Of a DNA stretch of 64,000 nucleotides, positions 15,378 through 24,908 are shown in pieces. This DNA is from Roseibium sp. HPY-6 (GTDB lineage Bacteria; Pseudomonadota; Alphaproteobacteria; Rhizobiales; Stappiaceae). Location of the stretch: contig NZ_JBEWCD010000002.1 in assembly GCF_040530035.1 (NCBI RefSeq), positions 3,145,793 to 3,209,792 of the forward strand. Reading direction: 5' to 3'. The position numbers and the translations under genes were made by a program. The first letter of the stretch is position 1. Every line of letters starts with the position of its first letter. The notes under the pieces were generated by a model. That model searched no databases. It was not told where the DNA came from and was given only the letters and a program-made list of their open reading frames with translations.

Positions 15378-16649
15378 ATGACCCTTCACGACGACACTTC
15401 CGAAAAACGAAATCTGCCGGTACTGGCCGGGCAGAGCACGTTGGCAACTGCAGCCTGGATGATGGCAAGCCCGTCCATTGTCCTCACGTTTCTCGCCGTT
15501 TCCCTTGGAATGCCGGTCTTCATGGTGGGCGCGCTTGTGTCCATAAGGCAATTGGCCAGCTCGCTGACCGATATTTTTCTGTTCGACACGATTTCCCGTA
15601 TCCGAAACCGGAAACTTGCGCTGTCTCTTGCAGACATAGCCCTCGCGGTGTGTTTCGGAGCAACCATCGTCGCCGTGCTCTTTGGCAGCAAATCTCAAAC
15701 GATGGTTGTTTTTGTCGTCTGCGTCTTCGTGATGGGAATGATCGACGAGTTTCAGCAATTGTTGCTTACGGACTTCATTAGCGACAATCTCGCCTCCAAG
15801 TCGAGACTGACGCTCAAATACGTTCAAATGGCATTGGGAGGTGCATTCGCGGTCGCGCTCACCTGGGCCGCGCATGAATTGACACTTGAGCTGCTTCCCG
15901 TAAGCCGGCATTCGATTTTCGTCGCAATCGGCATCACGTGCTTCACGCTCTCAGCTTGCGCACTGCTGGCGGTTCAGGATCTGGCACCAAGACTGACACG
16001 CGAAGACACACCTATCAGGTCTCCGCTCAAGGCTCTTTCGAACTATTTCACCAACGTCTACAGCATGCTGCAGAATGGCTGGTTCCGGAAGTTCATTGCT
16101 TTGAGGCTTGTCTTTGCGAGCGTGGTTCTATCCGTTCCTTTCTTTTCGCTGATTTCGGCCGAGGCGCATCACACTTCGAACAGGGGCCTGACGGCACTTA
16201 TAATTTCCTATGCTCTCGGATACATCGTTGCAGGACCATTGTGGGGCGCTCTCAACAGCATTTCACATCGCTTCGTGATGATGACAAGCGCTCTGATGAT
16301 CGGCGTGGCCGGTTTGACGCTCGCGATACTGCACATCTATGACATCGATCATGACGTAAGGATCCATGCAGTCGCGATCTTCATTGTTACAGTCGCGGTC
16401 AGAGGTATCACTGCGGTTCTCAGCCTTTACTACATGGATATCGCGCCGAAGGATCAGCGTGTGAACGGGATTGCCGTTGCCCGGTCCTTCGTACGCCTTG
16501 TGATGATTGTCCTGTCGGCCGCTCTCGCTGCGATCGCGCATCTTCATGAGACTGTCTGGGCTATAATATTCATCACGTTTGCGAGCGTGATTGCGGCTAT
16601 CGTCAGTGTGATCCTGACCGAAAAGCCTCAAAAAGGGAAAAGACAATAA
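15378..16649 (+). CDS. Major facilitator superfamily transporter
   Basis: A 423-residue inner-membrane protein with about twelve hydrophobic segments in two groups of six, split by a cytoplasmic loop near residues 205-225 (LTREDTPIRSPLKAL). The motif after helix 2 is degenerate (FDTISRIRNRKLALSLAD). The substrate cannot be told from sequence. It stands alone between the binding-like gene and hflX, with which it is convergent. Confidence 0.82.
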   Translation: MTLHDDTSEKRNLPVLAGQSTLATAAWMMASPSIVLTFLAVSLGMPVFMVGALVSIRQLASSLTDIFLFDTISRIRNRKLALSLADIALAVCFGATIVAVLFGSKSQTMVVFVVCVFVMGMIDEFQQLLLTDFISDNLASKSRLTLKYVQMALGGAFAVALTWAAHELTLELLPVSRHSIFVAIGITCFTLSACALLAVQDLAPRLTREDTPIRSPLKALSNYFTNVYSMLQNGWFRKFIALRLVFASVVLSVPFFSLISAEAHHTSNRGLTALIISYALGYIVAGPLWGALNSISHRFVMMTSALMIGVAGLTLAILHIYDIDHDVRIHAVAIFIVTVAVRGITAVLSLYYMDIAPKDQRVNGIAVARSFVRLVMIVLSAALAAIAHLHETVWAIIFITFASVIAAIVSVILTEKPQKGKRQ

Positions 16650-16709
16650 TTTGCAAAGCGCCGAGTGGTCTCTCTACCCGGCTTTTTTTGAAAGGCGACG
16701 ACGTAGCCG

Positions 16710-18140
16710 CTATTCAGGGTTTTCGTCGAGCTCGTCCGGCAGAACAAAATCCGAAAACTGGTCCCGGAAGGGTCCGCGCTGCTTGTCTGAGACCCGCACG
16801 TCCGCGATCACGAATTCTTCCGTGTCATTTCGCTCAAGCACTTCGGACATCTGGTAAAGCTTTGCCAGGAGCGCGCCATCGGAAACGGGCAACCGGACAC
16901 TCAAGATGTCGTCATGCTGCGCGATAAACGCATCGATCCTAGCGGAAAGCTGATCCACGCCTGCTCCGGTGAGAGCGGAGACGGAAACCGATCCATCGTC
17001 CGTCACCTCTTCGAGCAACTTCTCCCGGTATGCCGCGTCGAGGCAGTCGATCTTGTTCCAAACTTCGATGATAGGCGCGCCGGTGTGCGCATCCACACCA
17101 AGCTCTTCAAGCGTCTTCTTCACGTCTTGAGCTTGTGCATCCGTGTCCGGATGGGCAATGTCGCGGATATGAAGGATGAGGTCGGCCTCCAGAACCTCTT
17201 CCAGTGTGGCGCGAAACGCGGCGACAAGGTGGGTCGGCAGATCGGAAATGAAACCGACCGTATCTGAAAGAATGACCTCCTTACCATGCGGCAGCGTCAC
17301 CTTGCGAAGGGTCGGATCCAGTGTCGCAAACAAAAGGTCTTTCGCGAACACTTCCGACTCCGTCAACCGGTTGAAAAGCGTCGACTTTCCAGCATTCGTG
17401 TAACCGACTAACGCGACCACGGGCTGAGGAATTTTCTTGCGTTTCTTGCGATGCAGTTCGCGTGTGCGCCTGACGCTTTCGAGCTGCTTCTGGAGGGCAA
17501 TGATACGGTCCTGGATCTGGCGGCGGTCGGCCTCGATCTGGGTTTCCCCAGGCCCGCCCATGAACCCTGCGCCGCCACGCTGGCGCTCAAGGTGCGTCCA
17601 AGACCGGACAAGGCGGCTTTTCTGCCATGTCAGATGGGCAAGATCGACCTGCAGCCGCCCCTCCTTCGTACGGGCCCTGTCGCCGAAAATTTCCAGAATG
17701 AGACCCGTCCGGTCAATGACCTTGGTATGCAGCCTGCGTTCAAGGTTGCGTTGCTGAACCGGCGAAAGCGGATGATCGATGACAACGAGATCCAGGTCAT
17801 CGCTCGCAACAATGCCGGCGAGTTCGGATACTTTTCCCTCACCAAACAAGGTCCCGGGCTTCGGGTTGTTCACCTTGACAACGCCAGAATGCAGAATTTC
17901 CAGATTAATTGCAGCGCTCAGCCCAATAGCCTCGTCAAGCCGTGCTTCCGGACTACGGTTGCCGCGCAGATCCTGCTGGCCACCCTCGCCCCGCAGCTGC
18001 AGGATCGGCTCAATGATCATCGCACGAAAGGGCTGGGGCAGCCGATCTACCCCAGTATCTTTTATTCTGAGTGTTTTGTGCCCCGGTTCTTCGCCACCGT
18101 TTGATTTTGAAAAATCGTCTGCGCGAGACTTCGGTTTCAA
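16710..18140 (-). CDS. hflX: GTPase HflX, ribosome-associated
   Basis: A 476-residue GTPase. An N-terminal HflX domain (about 40-235, with GTLFGEGKVSEL and the glycine-rich GGAGFMGGPGETQIEADRR) precedes the G domain: G1 GYTNAGKST at 246-254, G3 DTVGFI, G4 NKID. HflX binds the 50S subunit and splits stalled or heat-damaged ribosomes. It begins immediately after the hfq stop, so the two are one operon, as in many proteobacteria. Confidence 0.95.
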   Translation of the reverse strand: MKPKSRADDFSKSNGGEEPGHKTLRIKDTGVDRLPQPFRAMIIEPILQLRGEGGQQDLRGNRSPEARLDEAIGLSAAINLEILHSGVVKVNNPKPGTLFGEGKVSELAGIVASDDLDLVVIDHPLSPVQQRNLERRLHTKVIDRTGLILEIFGDRARTKEGRLQVDLAHLTWQKSRLVRSWTHLERQRGGAGFMGGPGETQIEADRRQIQDRIIALQKQLESVRRTRELHRKKRKKIPQPVVALVGYTNAGKSTLFNRLTESEVFAKDLLFATLDPTLRKVTLPHGKEVILSDTVGFISDLPTHLVAAFRATLEEVLEADLILHIRDIAHPDTDAQAQDVKKTLEELGVDAHTGAPIIEVWNKIDCLDAAYREKLLEEVTDDGSVSVSALTGAGVDQLSARIDAFIAQHDDILSVRLPVSDGALLAKLYQMSEVLERNDTEEFVIADVRVSDKQRGPFRDQFSDFVLPDELDENPE

Positions 18141-18395
18141 TCAGCCAGCCTTTTCAGCGTTTTCCTCAGCCTGATCGAACAGTTGAACAGGACCGTTTGG
18201 CATAATTGTGGAAATCGCATGCTTGTAAACGAGCTGGGAATGACCGTCGCGCCGTAGGAGGACACAAAAATTGTCAAACCAGGTCACGACACCCTGCAAT
18301 TTCACACCGTTGATGAGAAAAATTGTCAGAGGAGTTTTTTGTTTACGAACGTGATTAAGGAAAGTGTCTTGGAGATTTTGTGCGCGCTCAGCCAT
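18141..18395 (-). CDS. hfq: RNA chaperone Hfq
   Basis: An 84-residue Sm-like protein starting at [18 protein letters not shown]. The Sm1 segment includes the proximal-face LQDTFLN and [10 protein letters not shown]; Sm2 is the near-invariant [13 protein letters not shown]. Hfq hexamers pair small RNAs with mRNAs. I use the ATG at 18395 because it matches the family start; the open frame extends 14 codons upstream. The C-terminal tail is short, typical for alphaproteobacteria. Followed directly by hflX. Confidence 0.97.
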   Translation of the reverse strand: MAERAQNLQDTFLNHVRKQKTPLTIFLINGVKLQGVVTWFDNFCVLLRRDGHSQLVYKHAISTIMPNGPVQLFDQAEENAEKAG

Positions 18396-18586
18396 CAGTC
18401 TTTTTATCCTGTTAAATCCCCGGATGCGGCCGAGCATCCGGCGTATCGGCAGCTTACCGTCAAAAGCTCTTCAATTTCAAACGCTAAGGTTTGACGAACT
18501 GCCCGCTTTTTGTATTGCCCACCAGAAAGACCAGTCTGCCTCTGCTCTTTCAGTACCATTCATACAGCCATATTTGGCCAATCGAA

Positions 18587-19450
18587 TCATGCCGTCTGCA
18601 AATCAGTAGCAGTATGGAACAGTTCGCGCAATCGGGTTGCGACAGATCCCGGGTGCCCGTTGCCGATAATTTTGCCATCAACCCGCGTTACCGGCATTAC
18701 CAAAGTTGACGCAGCGGTGACAAATGCTTCCTTAGCTTCAAAGGCTTCTTCCAGACTAAATGGCCTTTCTTCAAAGGTCAGCCCTTCTCTTTGAACCAGG
18801 TCAAGCACAACAGCGCGGGTTATGCCGCGAAGGATCCCGCTTTCTGCCGGCCGCGTCACAAGCGCCCCGTCCTTCGTCACAATCCATGCGTTGGTCGACC
18901 CACCTTCAGTGACGTTGCCGTCCTGATCGGTGTACCACGCTTCCTTGCCGCCGTTTTCCTTTGCATGCTGTTTGGCCAGCACATTTGGTAAAAGTGCCAC
19001 TGTCTTGATATCTACGCGAGGCCATCTGTTTTCCGGATAGCTTACGACGGCAATTCCCTTTTCAGCTTGCGTTTCAGCCGCGAGCGGATTTGTCGACTTC
19101 GCCGTGACAACAATAGAGGGCGCAACGTCTTCAGATGGGAAAAAGTGGTCCCGCTTGGCAACACCGCGTGTCACCTGAATATAAACAAGCCCGTTTACAA
19201 CCCGATTGCGCCGTATAACCTGCCGCAGCACGAACTCCACTGCGCTGCGTGAGATCGGCCAGTCAATCTTAAGTTCGCCCAAGGATCTGCCGAGGCGGTC
19301 CAGATGTCTTGGCATGTCGACAATCTTGCCGCGCCAGACTTCGCAGACTTCATAGACACCATCGGCGAACTGGTACCCGCGATCTTCCACGTGCACCGCA
19401 GCATCGGCGTGCCGCACATACTGGCCGTTGACATAGGCGATCCGGCTCAT
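18587..19450 (-). CDS. dat: D-amino-acid transaminase (class IV)
   Basis: A 287-residue fold-type IV PLP enzyme. The Schiff-base lysine is K149 in VDIKTVALL, followed by EAWYTDQDGNVTEGGSTNAWIV, where the glutamate supports the pyridine nitrogen. Family members interconvert D-alanine/D-glutamate for peptidoglycan or act on branched-chain amino acids; the match to the D-alanine type rests on DIK plus RGYQFADGVYEV. ATG 19450 has a strong GGAGGG. Located between trkA and hfq, its common place in Rhizobiales. Confidence 0.88.
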   Translation of the reverse strand: MSRIAYVNGQYVRHADAAVHVEDRGYQFADGVYEVCEVWRGKIVDMPRHLDRLGRSLGELKIDWPISRSAVEFVLRQVIRRNRVVNGLVYIQVTRGVAKRDHFFPSEDVAPSIVVTAKSTNPLAAETQAEKGIAVVSYPENRWPRVDIKTVALLPNVLAKQHAKENGGKEAWYTDQDGNVTEGGSTNAWIVTKDGALVTRPAESGILRGITRAVVLDLVQREGLTFEERPFSLEEAFEAKEAFVTAASTLVMPVTRVDGKIIGNGHPGSVATRLRELFHTATDLQTA

Positions 19451-19553
19451 GAGCCCTCCAAACGAAATACAAACCAAGCCAGCCAACTGGCCTTTAACGC
19501 AGTTTTGAACGTTCGGTCAGGTATTTGCAAGGTCAGAAAAGACACAAATAGCC

Positions 19554-20930
19554 CTAAAAAAAGTCAAGACTGACCCGGAACATTTGCTCGACCTGCCTCA
19601 CGCGGTTCGCCACTGCAAAAATGACAATCCGATCCTGTGCCTGAATCTGAAGCTCCCCGTTCGGCGTGAGGACTTCGCCACCTCGAAAAACGGCCCCTAC
19701 CCGGATGCCGGACGGCAAGTCAATTACGCGCAATGGCTTGCCAACCAATGGTGAGGTGTCGAGGGCTTCCGCCTCGACTATTTCTGCAGCCCCGTTCTGG
19801 AGAGAATGGACACCGCGGATACGGCCTCGGCGCACATGCTGCAGGATGCGGGAAATTGTTACGGCACGCGGATTGATGAACGCATCGATCCCAAGCGCAT
19901 TTGCAAATGCCGGGTAACTTGGATTGTTCAGGAGCGACAAAGAGCGTCTGCAGCCGAGTTTCTTTGCCATGACGGACGACAAGATGTTGACCTCGTCCTC
20001 ATTGGTAAGTGCGACCATCGTGTCCGCGTCGCCTGCGTCCGCCTCGTTGAGGATGATCTGGTCCAGAGCGCTGCCGTGCAGAATAACGGAGCGCTTGAGA
20101 TCGTCGGCGACCGACATGGCCCGTTCTCGCGAGGCCTCGATCAGTTTGATCTTTGTGCCCGTTTGGCGTTGTTCGAGTGCCTTGGCGACATAGAGCCCGA
20201 TATTGCCGCCACCCGCGATGATAACCTTGGCAGCCTCCGGTTCCTCATGACCAAAGATGCTGAGCGTCCTGCGCACCTGGTCACGCCTCGCGACGACATA
20301 GGCCAGATCGCCTGTCAGGATTGAATCGCTGCTTTTGGGTACGAACAGCCGATTGTTCCGATAGAGCCCGACAACCACCGCACCCAGATCAGGAAAAAGT
20401 TCCGTCAGCTGCCGTAGAGGCGTATCGACGACGGGGCAATCCTCTTCACACATGATCCCGACAACGACGACCTGGTCGTCCGCAAAACGAACCGTTTCCA
20501 CAGCACCCGGCAACGCAAGGCGCCGCAGGACCATTTCACCCACCTCGATTTCAGGTGAAATGATCACGTCGATCGGCATGTTGTCGCGCGAAAAGAGGTT
20601 GCGCCAACGGCCCTGAAGGTAGGACTGGGCGCGAATGCGGGCAACCTTGGTCGGCACGTTGAACAAGGAGTGGGCCACCTGGCAGGCAACCATGTTGACC
20701 TCGTCATAGAGCGTTACGGCGACGATCATATCCGCTTCTTCGGCACCCGCCTGTGCAAGTATATCGGGATGCGCGCCGTGCCCGACAAAGCCGCGCACAT
20801 CGAGTTGGTCACCGATCGCATTGATCAGTTGCGGCGAGGAATCGATCACAGAGACATCGTTCTGCTCCGCCGCAAGGCGCTCGGCAATGCCGTAGCCGAC
20901 CTGGCCTGCACCGCAAATGACGATTTTCAT
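19554..20930 (-). CDS. trkA: Trk potassium uptake protein TrkA
   Basis: A 458-residue cytoplasmic gating subunit with two RCK halves. NAD-binding motifs are GAGQVGYGIAERL (near residue 6) and AGGGNIGLYVAKAL (near 235); each is followed by a TrkA-C domain, the second ending AQDRIVIFAV. It binds NAD(H) and gates the TrkH/TrkG channel, which is not encoded in the window. The gene is 50 bases downstream of ntrX and probably in the same transcript. Confidence 0.94.
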   Translation of the reverse strand: MKIVICGAGQVGYGIAERLAAEQNDVSVIDSSPQLINAIGDQLDVRGFVGHGAHPDILAQAGAEEADMIVAVTLYDEVNMVACQVAHSLFNVPTKVARIRAQSYLQGRWRNLFSRDNMPIDVIISPEIEVGEMVLRRLALPGAVETVRFADDQVVVVGIMCEEDCPVVDTPLRQLTELFPDLGAVVVGLYRNNRLFVPKSSDSILTGDLAYVVARRDQVRRTLSIFGHEEPEAAKVIIAGGGNIGLYVAKALEQRQTGTKIKLIEASRERAMSVADDLKRSVILHGSALDQIILNEADAGDADTMVALTNEDEVNILSSVMAKKLGCRRSLSLLNNPSYPAFANALGIDAFINPRAVTISRILQHVRRGRIRGVHSLQNGAAEIVEAEALDTSPLVGKPLRVIDLPSGIRVGAVFRGGEVLTPNGELQIQAQDRIVIFAVANRVRQVEQMFRVSLDFF

Positions 20931-20980
20931 GGGAAGACCCCTTTCCCGCTAGACAATGGCACGACCGGTTATCATCGCTT

Positions 20981-22348
20981 TCATGTCATTCCGAGGGTTT
21001 TTAGTTTTCGGTGCAGGGCGGACCGTTCCATGCCGACAAACTCTGCGGTCCGTGAGATGTTGCCGTCAAAACGCTTGATCTGCGCCTGCAGATATTCGCG
21101 CTCAAAAATTTCCCGCGCTTCGCGGAGCGGCACGGACATCAGATGTTCACCGGTTCCAGATGTCGGCAGGTTGGGAAGCGTTTCACCTATCTCGGCAGGC
21201 AGAAGATCCGCGGTGATCGTGCTGTCAGGCTCTCCCCGGCTCAGGATCATCAGCCGCTCGACGTTGTTGCGCAACTGACGCACGTTTCCGGGCCAGTCAT
21301 GCGTTTGCAGTACCGCCATCGCGTCATCACCGATCGGCCGAAGCGGAATTCCGGACGCTCCTGAGATCTGTTCCATGAAATGATGCACAAGCACCGGAAT
21401 ATCTTCCCTGCGTTCGGCCAGACCGGGAACGCGAAGCGGCACAACGCTCAAGCGGTGATAAAGATCCTGACGGAAAAGACCGGACGCAATATGTTCTTCA
21501 AGGTTCTTGGACGTTGAAGACAGGATCCTGATGTCGACTTGCACCTTTTGCGTTCCGCCGACGCGGGCAAAACTCTGCTCAACGAGAACGCGCAGAATCT
21601 TGCCCTGGGTTTCCGCGGGCATGTCAGCAACTTCATCCAGGTAAAGCGTACCGCCATGCGCTTCTTCCAGCGCGCCGATCTTTCTGAGATTTCCGTTTTC
21701 GTCTTCAATGCCGAACAGCTCTTCTTCCATGCGGGACGGCGTGATGGTCGCCGCATTCAGGACAACAAAAGGGCTTTTGGTGCGTGGCGACTGATCATGG
21801 ATCATCCGTGCCGCGCGCTCCTTTCCGGACCCCGAAGGACCGACAATCAGGATGCGGCTGTTGGTGCCGGCGATCTTCTGGATCGTCTGGCGTAAATTAT
21901 GTGCCGCAGAAGACGCTCCTATGATCTCACTGGTCTCACCGCTCCGCTGCTTGAGGTCACGGATCTCGCGCTTCAGGCTGGACGCTTCAAGAGCACGCTC
22001 GACGATGTGTATCAGTCGATCGGCCTTGAACGGCTTTTCGATGTAATCATACGCGCCGCGTTTGATCGCCGAGACCGCCGTTTCGATGTTTCCGTGACCT
22101 GAAATGATCACTACCGGCAGATCCGGGTCTGTCTCCTTGAAGACATCGAGCAGCGCAAGGCCGTCCAGGCGGCTTCCCTGCAGCCAGATGTCCAGGATCA
22201 CAAGAGACGGCTTGCGCTCCTTGACCGCAGCAAGAGCGCTGTCGGAATCATGCGCTGTCCGCGTCCCGTAACCATCATCATCCAGGATACCTGCAATCAT
22301 TTCCCGGATATCGGTTTCATCGTCTACGACAAGAATATCATGCGCCAT
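20981..22348 (-). CDS. ntrX: Nitrogen/redox response regulator NtrX
   Basis: A 455-residue regulator starting at MAHDILVVDDE. Receiver phospho-acceptor D53 is in VILDIW. The AAA+ domain has Walker A GPSGSGKE and YLDEVADMP. The DNA-binding end is a Fis-type helix-turn-helix (GNISRTAEFVGMERSALHRKL). The sigma-54 contact motif GAFTGA is absent; its place reads FGIEDENGNLRKIGA, as in other alphaproteobacterial NtrX proteins. It overlaps ntrY by 11 bases. NtrYX controls nitrogen, redox and envelope responses in this class. Confidence 0.95.
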   Translation of the reverse strand: MAHDILVVDDETDIREMIAGILDDDGYGTRTAHDSDSALAAVKERKPSLVILDIWLQGSRLDGLALLDVFKETDPDLPVVIISGHGNIETAVSAIKRGAYDYIEKPFKADRLIHIVERALEASSLKREIRDLKQRSGETSEIIGASSAAHNLRQTIQKIAGTNSRILIVGPSGSGKERAARMIHDQSPRTKSPFVVLNAATITPSRMEEELFGIEDENGNLRKIGALEEAHGGTLYLDEVADMPAETQGKILRVLVEQSFARVGGTQKVQVDIRILSSTSKNLEEHIASGLFRQDLYHRLSVVPLRVPGLAERREDIPVLVHHFMEQISGASGIPLRPIGDDAMAVLQTHDWPGNVRQLRNNVERLMILSRGEPDSTITADLLPAEIGETLPNLPTSGTGEHLMSVPLREAREIFEREYLQAQIKRFDGNISRTAEFVGMERSALHRKLKTLGMT

Positions 22349-24602
22349 GAGCTGTAACTGCTTGCTCTTGTTCATCACTCTCCAGTTCGATCTCGGCATG
22401 AGCTGCCAGGGTCAAACGCACGAGAGTGCCTGTTTCGTCAGGGGTTGATTTGGGGGCATCGAGCAATTCGACGCCGCCACCATGGTCTTCCAGAATTTTG
22501 CGGACAATCGCGAGGCCGAGACCCGTACCTTTTTCACGCGTCGTCATATAAGGCTCAAGCAACCTGCTCCTGTTTTCCTCAGGCAGCCCTATGCCATTGT
22601 CGATCACATCGACAACGATGCGATCCGAGTTGTTTGCGTCCTGTTCGTAGAGGTGGACCGTCACGCTTCCTTTCGGCAGGTCCTCCCCGGTGCGCGCGCC
22701 AACGGCTTCGGTTGCGTTCTTTACGACATTCGTCAGGGCCTGACCGATCAGTCTTGGATCGAACACCGCCTTGACAGGTTCGCTCGGCACATCAGCGCTG
22801 ACGGAGATCTCAGGATTGGCAACCGACTGCATGAAGGCAGCGTCGCGGACGGCTTCGCGCAAATCACCCGAGACCTTGTTTGGTTTGCGCATCCTTGCAA
22901 AAGACGAAAACTCATCCACCATTTGCCCGATATCGCCGACTTGGCGGACAATCGTATCAATGCACTGATCGAAAACCTGCCGGTCTTCCTCGATCCGCTT
23001 GCCGTAACGACGTCTGATCCTCTCAGCCGACAACTGGATAGGCGTCAGCGGGTTCTTGATCTCATGCGCAATCCGGCGGGCAACATCGGCCCATGCCGAG
23101 TTACGCTGCGCGGAAACGAGGTCGGTAATGTCGTCAAGCGTGATCACGAAGCCATGCTCGCGGCGCGTGGACTGTTCGCTTGTGATCCTGACGTTCAGGG
23201 TTCTCAAGCGACCGCCCCGCGTTACCTCAACTTGGGTTTCCGGCAATTTCTCCGTATCGTTTGCCAGGGCATTATCGATATATTCCGCCAGTTCCGGCAC
23301 GACTTCGCTCAAGTGCTTGTTCAGGATCTGAACCTCGTCGAGCTGGAGCAGTTCCAGAGCCGATCGGTTGATCAGCATGATCGAGGCTTCATCGTCAACG
23401 CCGATAACTCCGGTTGATACGCCGGACAGCACTGCCTCGTTGAACCTGCGTCGGCGATCGATCTGTTCGTTCGCGGCAAGAAGCGCATCTCTCTGTCCGA
23501 GCAGCTGTCCTGTCATCTTGTTGAACGTAAGTCCGAGGTTCGTAAGGTCGCCACCGGATTTTTCCGTATGCACCTTTACGGCCAAGTTGCCCTTCGCCAC
23601 TTCATCCGCCGCAGAGATCAGCACCCTGATCGGCGAAACCAATCGGTTCGCAAACCCGAATCCGATCCAGATCGCAGAAAGGAGCAGGATCAGCGCGACA
23701 CCGAGATAAACGAAAGCGAAAGCGATCTGCACACCGAAACGGCTGTTTTCCATTTGCTGATATTGCGAGGCGCCCGTCTCCGCGAGCCTCAGATATTCAA
23801 CAACGCGTGGATCAATGACCCGCACCGCATAAAGATAGAAATTCTCATACGCGGAGAGCTTCATGACGCCGCCGACAAGATTGGAACTACCGGGTGCGAT
23901 CAATATGGGATCGCCGGACTGGGCCTTGAAAAAGCTGTCGGCTGGGGGCAAAGGGATCTGGGCATTCGGATCGAGGATGACGCGGGTGACGACATCTCCC
24001 TTTTCGTCCAGAATCATGGCTCCAAGTATGCCGCGCAGCGAAACCTGGGTTGCAAAAAACTGATCGAAGCGGGTGGGCTCGAATTCATAGATCGCCTTGG
24101 CACGATCGATATCCTTCGTCATGGCGATCAGATCGCCGCGCAGAACTCTGGCGTGTTCCTGAAGATACGCCTGTGCCACCGTTAGCGCGTTATCTATGAT
24201 TTGACGTGTGCGATCCTCGAACCAGCGATCCAGCCCCCTGTCGAGCGTGACTGCCGCGAGAATTGCCATCATGACGGCAGGTACCGCCGCCACCAGGCTG
24301 AATAGCGCGACAACGCGCACGTGGAGACGTGCCGCAGCGCGGCCTCGGCGCCTTGCCTGCCAGAGCTTCAGGATCTCAACAGAAACGACACCCAACAGAA
24401 CGGCGGCAAGGGCGCCGTTGATGGCCATTGCCGTCATGATGACGTCGCGCGTCGGATCTATCGAGGTCAGCCCCATCAAGATGAAAAAGGTCACCGCGAT
24501 AGAAATCAGTGCGACGACCATCACAGCGAGACCAGCCCGCCGCCACAGCTTGCCTGAAGAGCTCGATTGCACAACAGATTGCTGAACTGTTTCCAGTATC
24601 AT
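22338..24602 (-). CDS. ntrY: Membrane sensor histidine kinase NtrY
   Basis: A 754-residue kinase. Three or four N-terminal membrane helices (about 21-44, 55-78, 96-120) and one at about 292-316 enclose a periplasmic sensor region. HAMP follows (about 318-370), then a PAS domain (about 385-495) and a HisKA/HATPase core with H513 in [11 protein letters not shown] and the G-box GTGLGLAIVRKI. It phosphorylates NtrX. The downstream overlap with ntrX indicates translational coupling. Confidence 0.95.
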   Translation of the reverse strand: MILETVQQSVVQSSSSGKLWRRAGLAVMVVALISIAVTFFILMGLTSIDPTRDVIMTAMAINGALAAVLLGVVSVEILKLWQARRRGRAAARLHVRVVALFSLVAAVPAVMMAILAAVTLDRGLDRWFEDRTRQIIDNALTVAQAYLQEHARVLRGDLIAMTKDIDRAKAIYEFEPTRFDQFFATQVSLRGILGAMILDEKGDVVTRVILDPNAQIPLPPADSFFKAQSGDPILIAPGSSNLVGGVMKLSAYENFYLYAVRVIDPRVVEYLRLAETGASQYQQMENSRFGVQIAFAFVYLGVALILLLSAIWIGFGFANRLVSPIRVLISAADEVAKGNLAVKVHTEKSGGDLTNLGLTFNKMTGQLLGQRDALLAANEQIDRRRRFNEAVLSGVSTGVIGVDDEASIMLINRSALELLQLDEVQILNKHLSEVVPELAEYIDNALANDTEKLPETQVEVTRGGRLRTLNVRITSEQSTRREHGFVITLDDITDLVSAQRNSAWADVARRIAHEIKNPLTPIQLSAERIRRRYGKRIEEDRQVFDQCIDTIVRQVGDIGQMVDEFSSFARMRKPNKVSGDLREAVRDAAFMQSVANPEISVSADVPSEPVKAVFDPRLIGQALTNVVKNATEAVGARTGEDLPKGSVTVHLYEQDANNSDRIVVDVIDNGIGLPEENRSRLLEPYMTTREKGTGLGLAIVRKILEDHGGGVELLDAPKSTPDETGTLVRLTLAAHAEIELESDEQEQAVTAHGA

Positions 24603-24908
24603 GCAGCCTCAAGAAAAAGGTTCACCGCCAGAGACCGGCGGCGGTATAGAAATTTGCTGCAAACTTATCACACAATGTTGCGAAATTGCGACAGACTTGG
24701 CCTCCGCCCAAAATTTTGCGGTGGACGATTTGAGCAGACTTTTCAAATTTTCGAGAGGCCAAATAGATCTGTAAGGCAGCTGCGTTGCGCCTGAGCGTTA
24801 CCCGGCCTGAAAGGCTAGTTTCGCCAACATCTTGCAAGACGCTGCAGTCGCACCGCAGGGAGCTACGTCAAACGCAGCCCTGTATGAGTTTGAAACCTAT
24901 GCTGATCT
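24603..24908. other. Gap between ntrC and ntrY
   Basis: 306 bases with no supported gene. It should contain the ntrYX promoter. I see no convincing hairpin terminator or NtrC-type dyad here, so ntrBC readthrough into ntrYX remains possible. Confidence 0.5.

Noticed and set aside
22482..23417. 311-codon plus-strand frame opposite ntrY
   Set aside because: Shadow of the histidine kinase gene, no ribosome site and no family resemblance.
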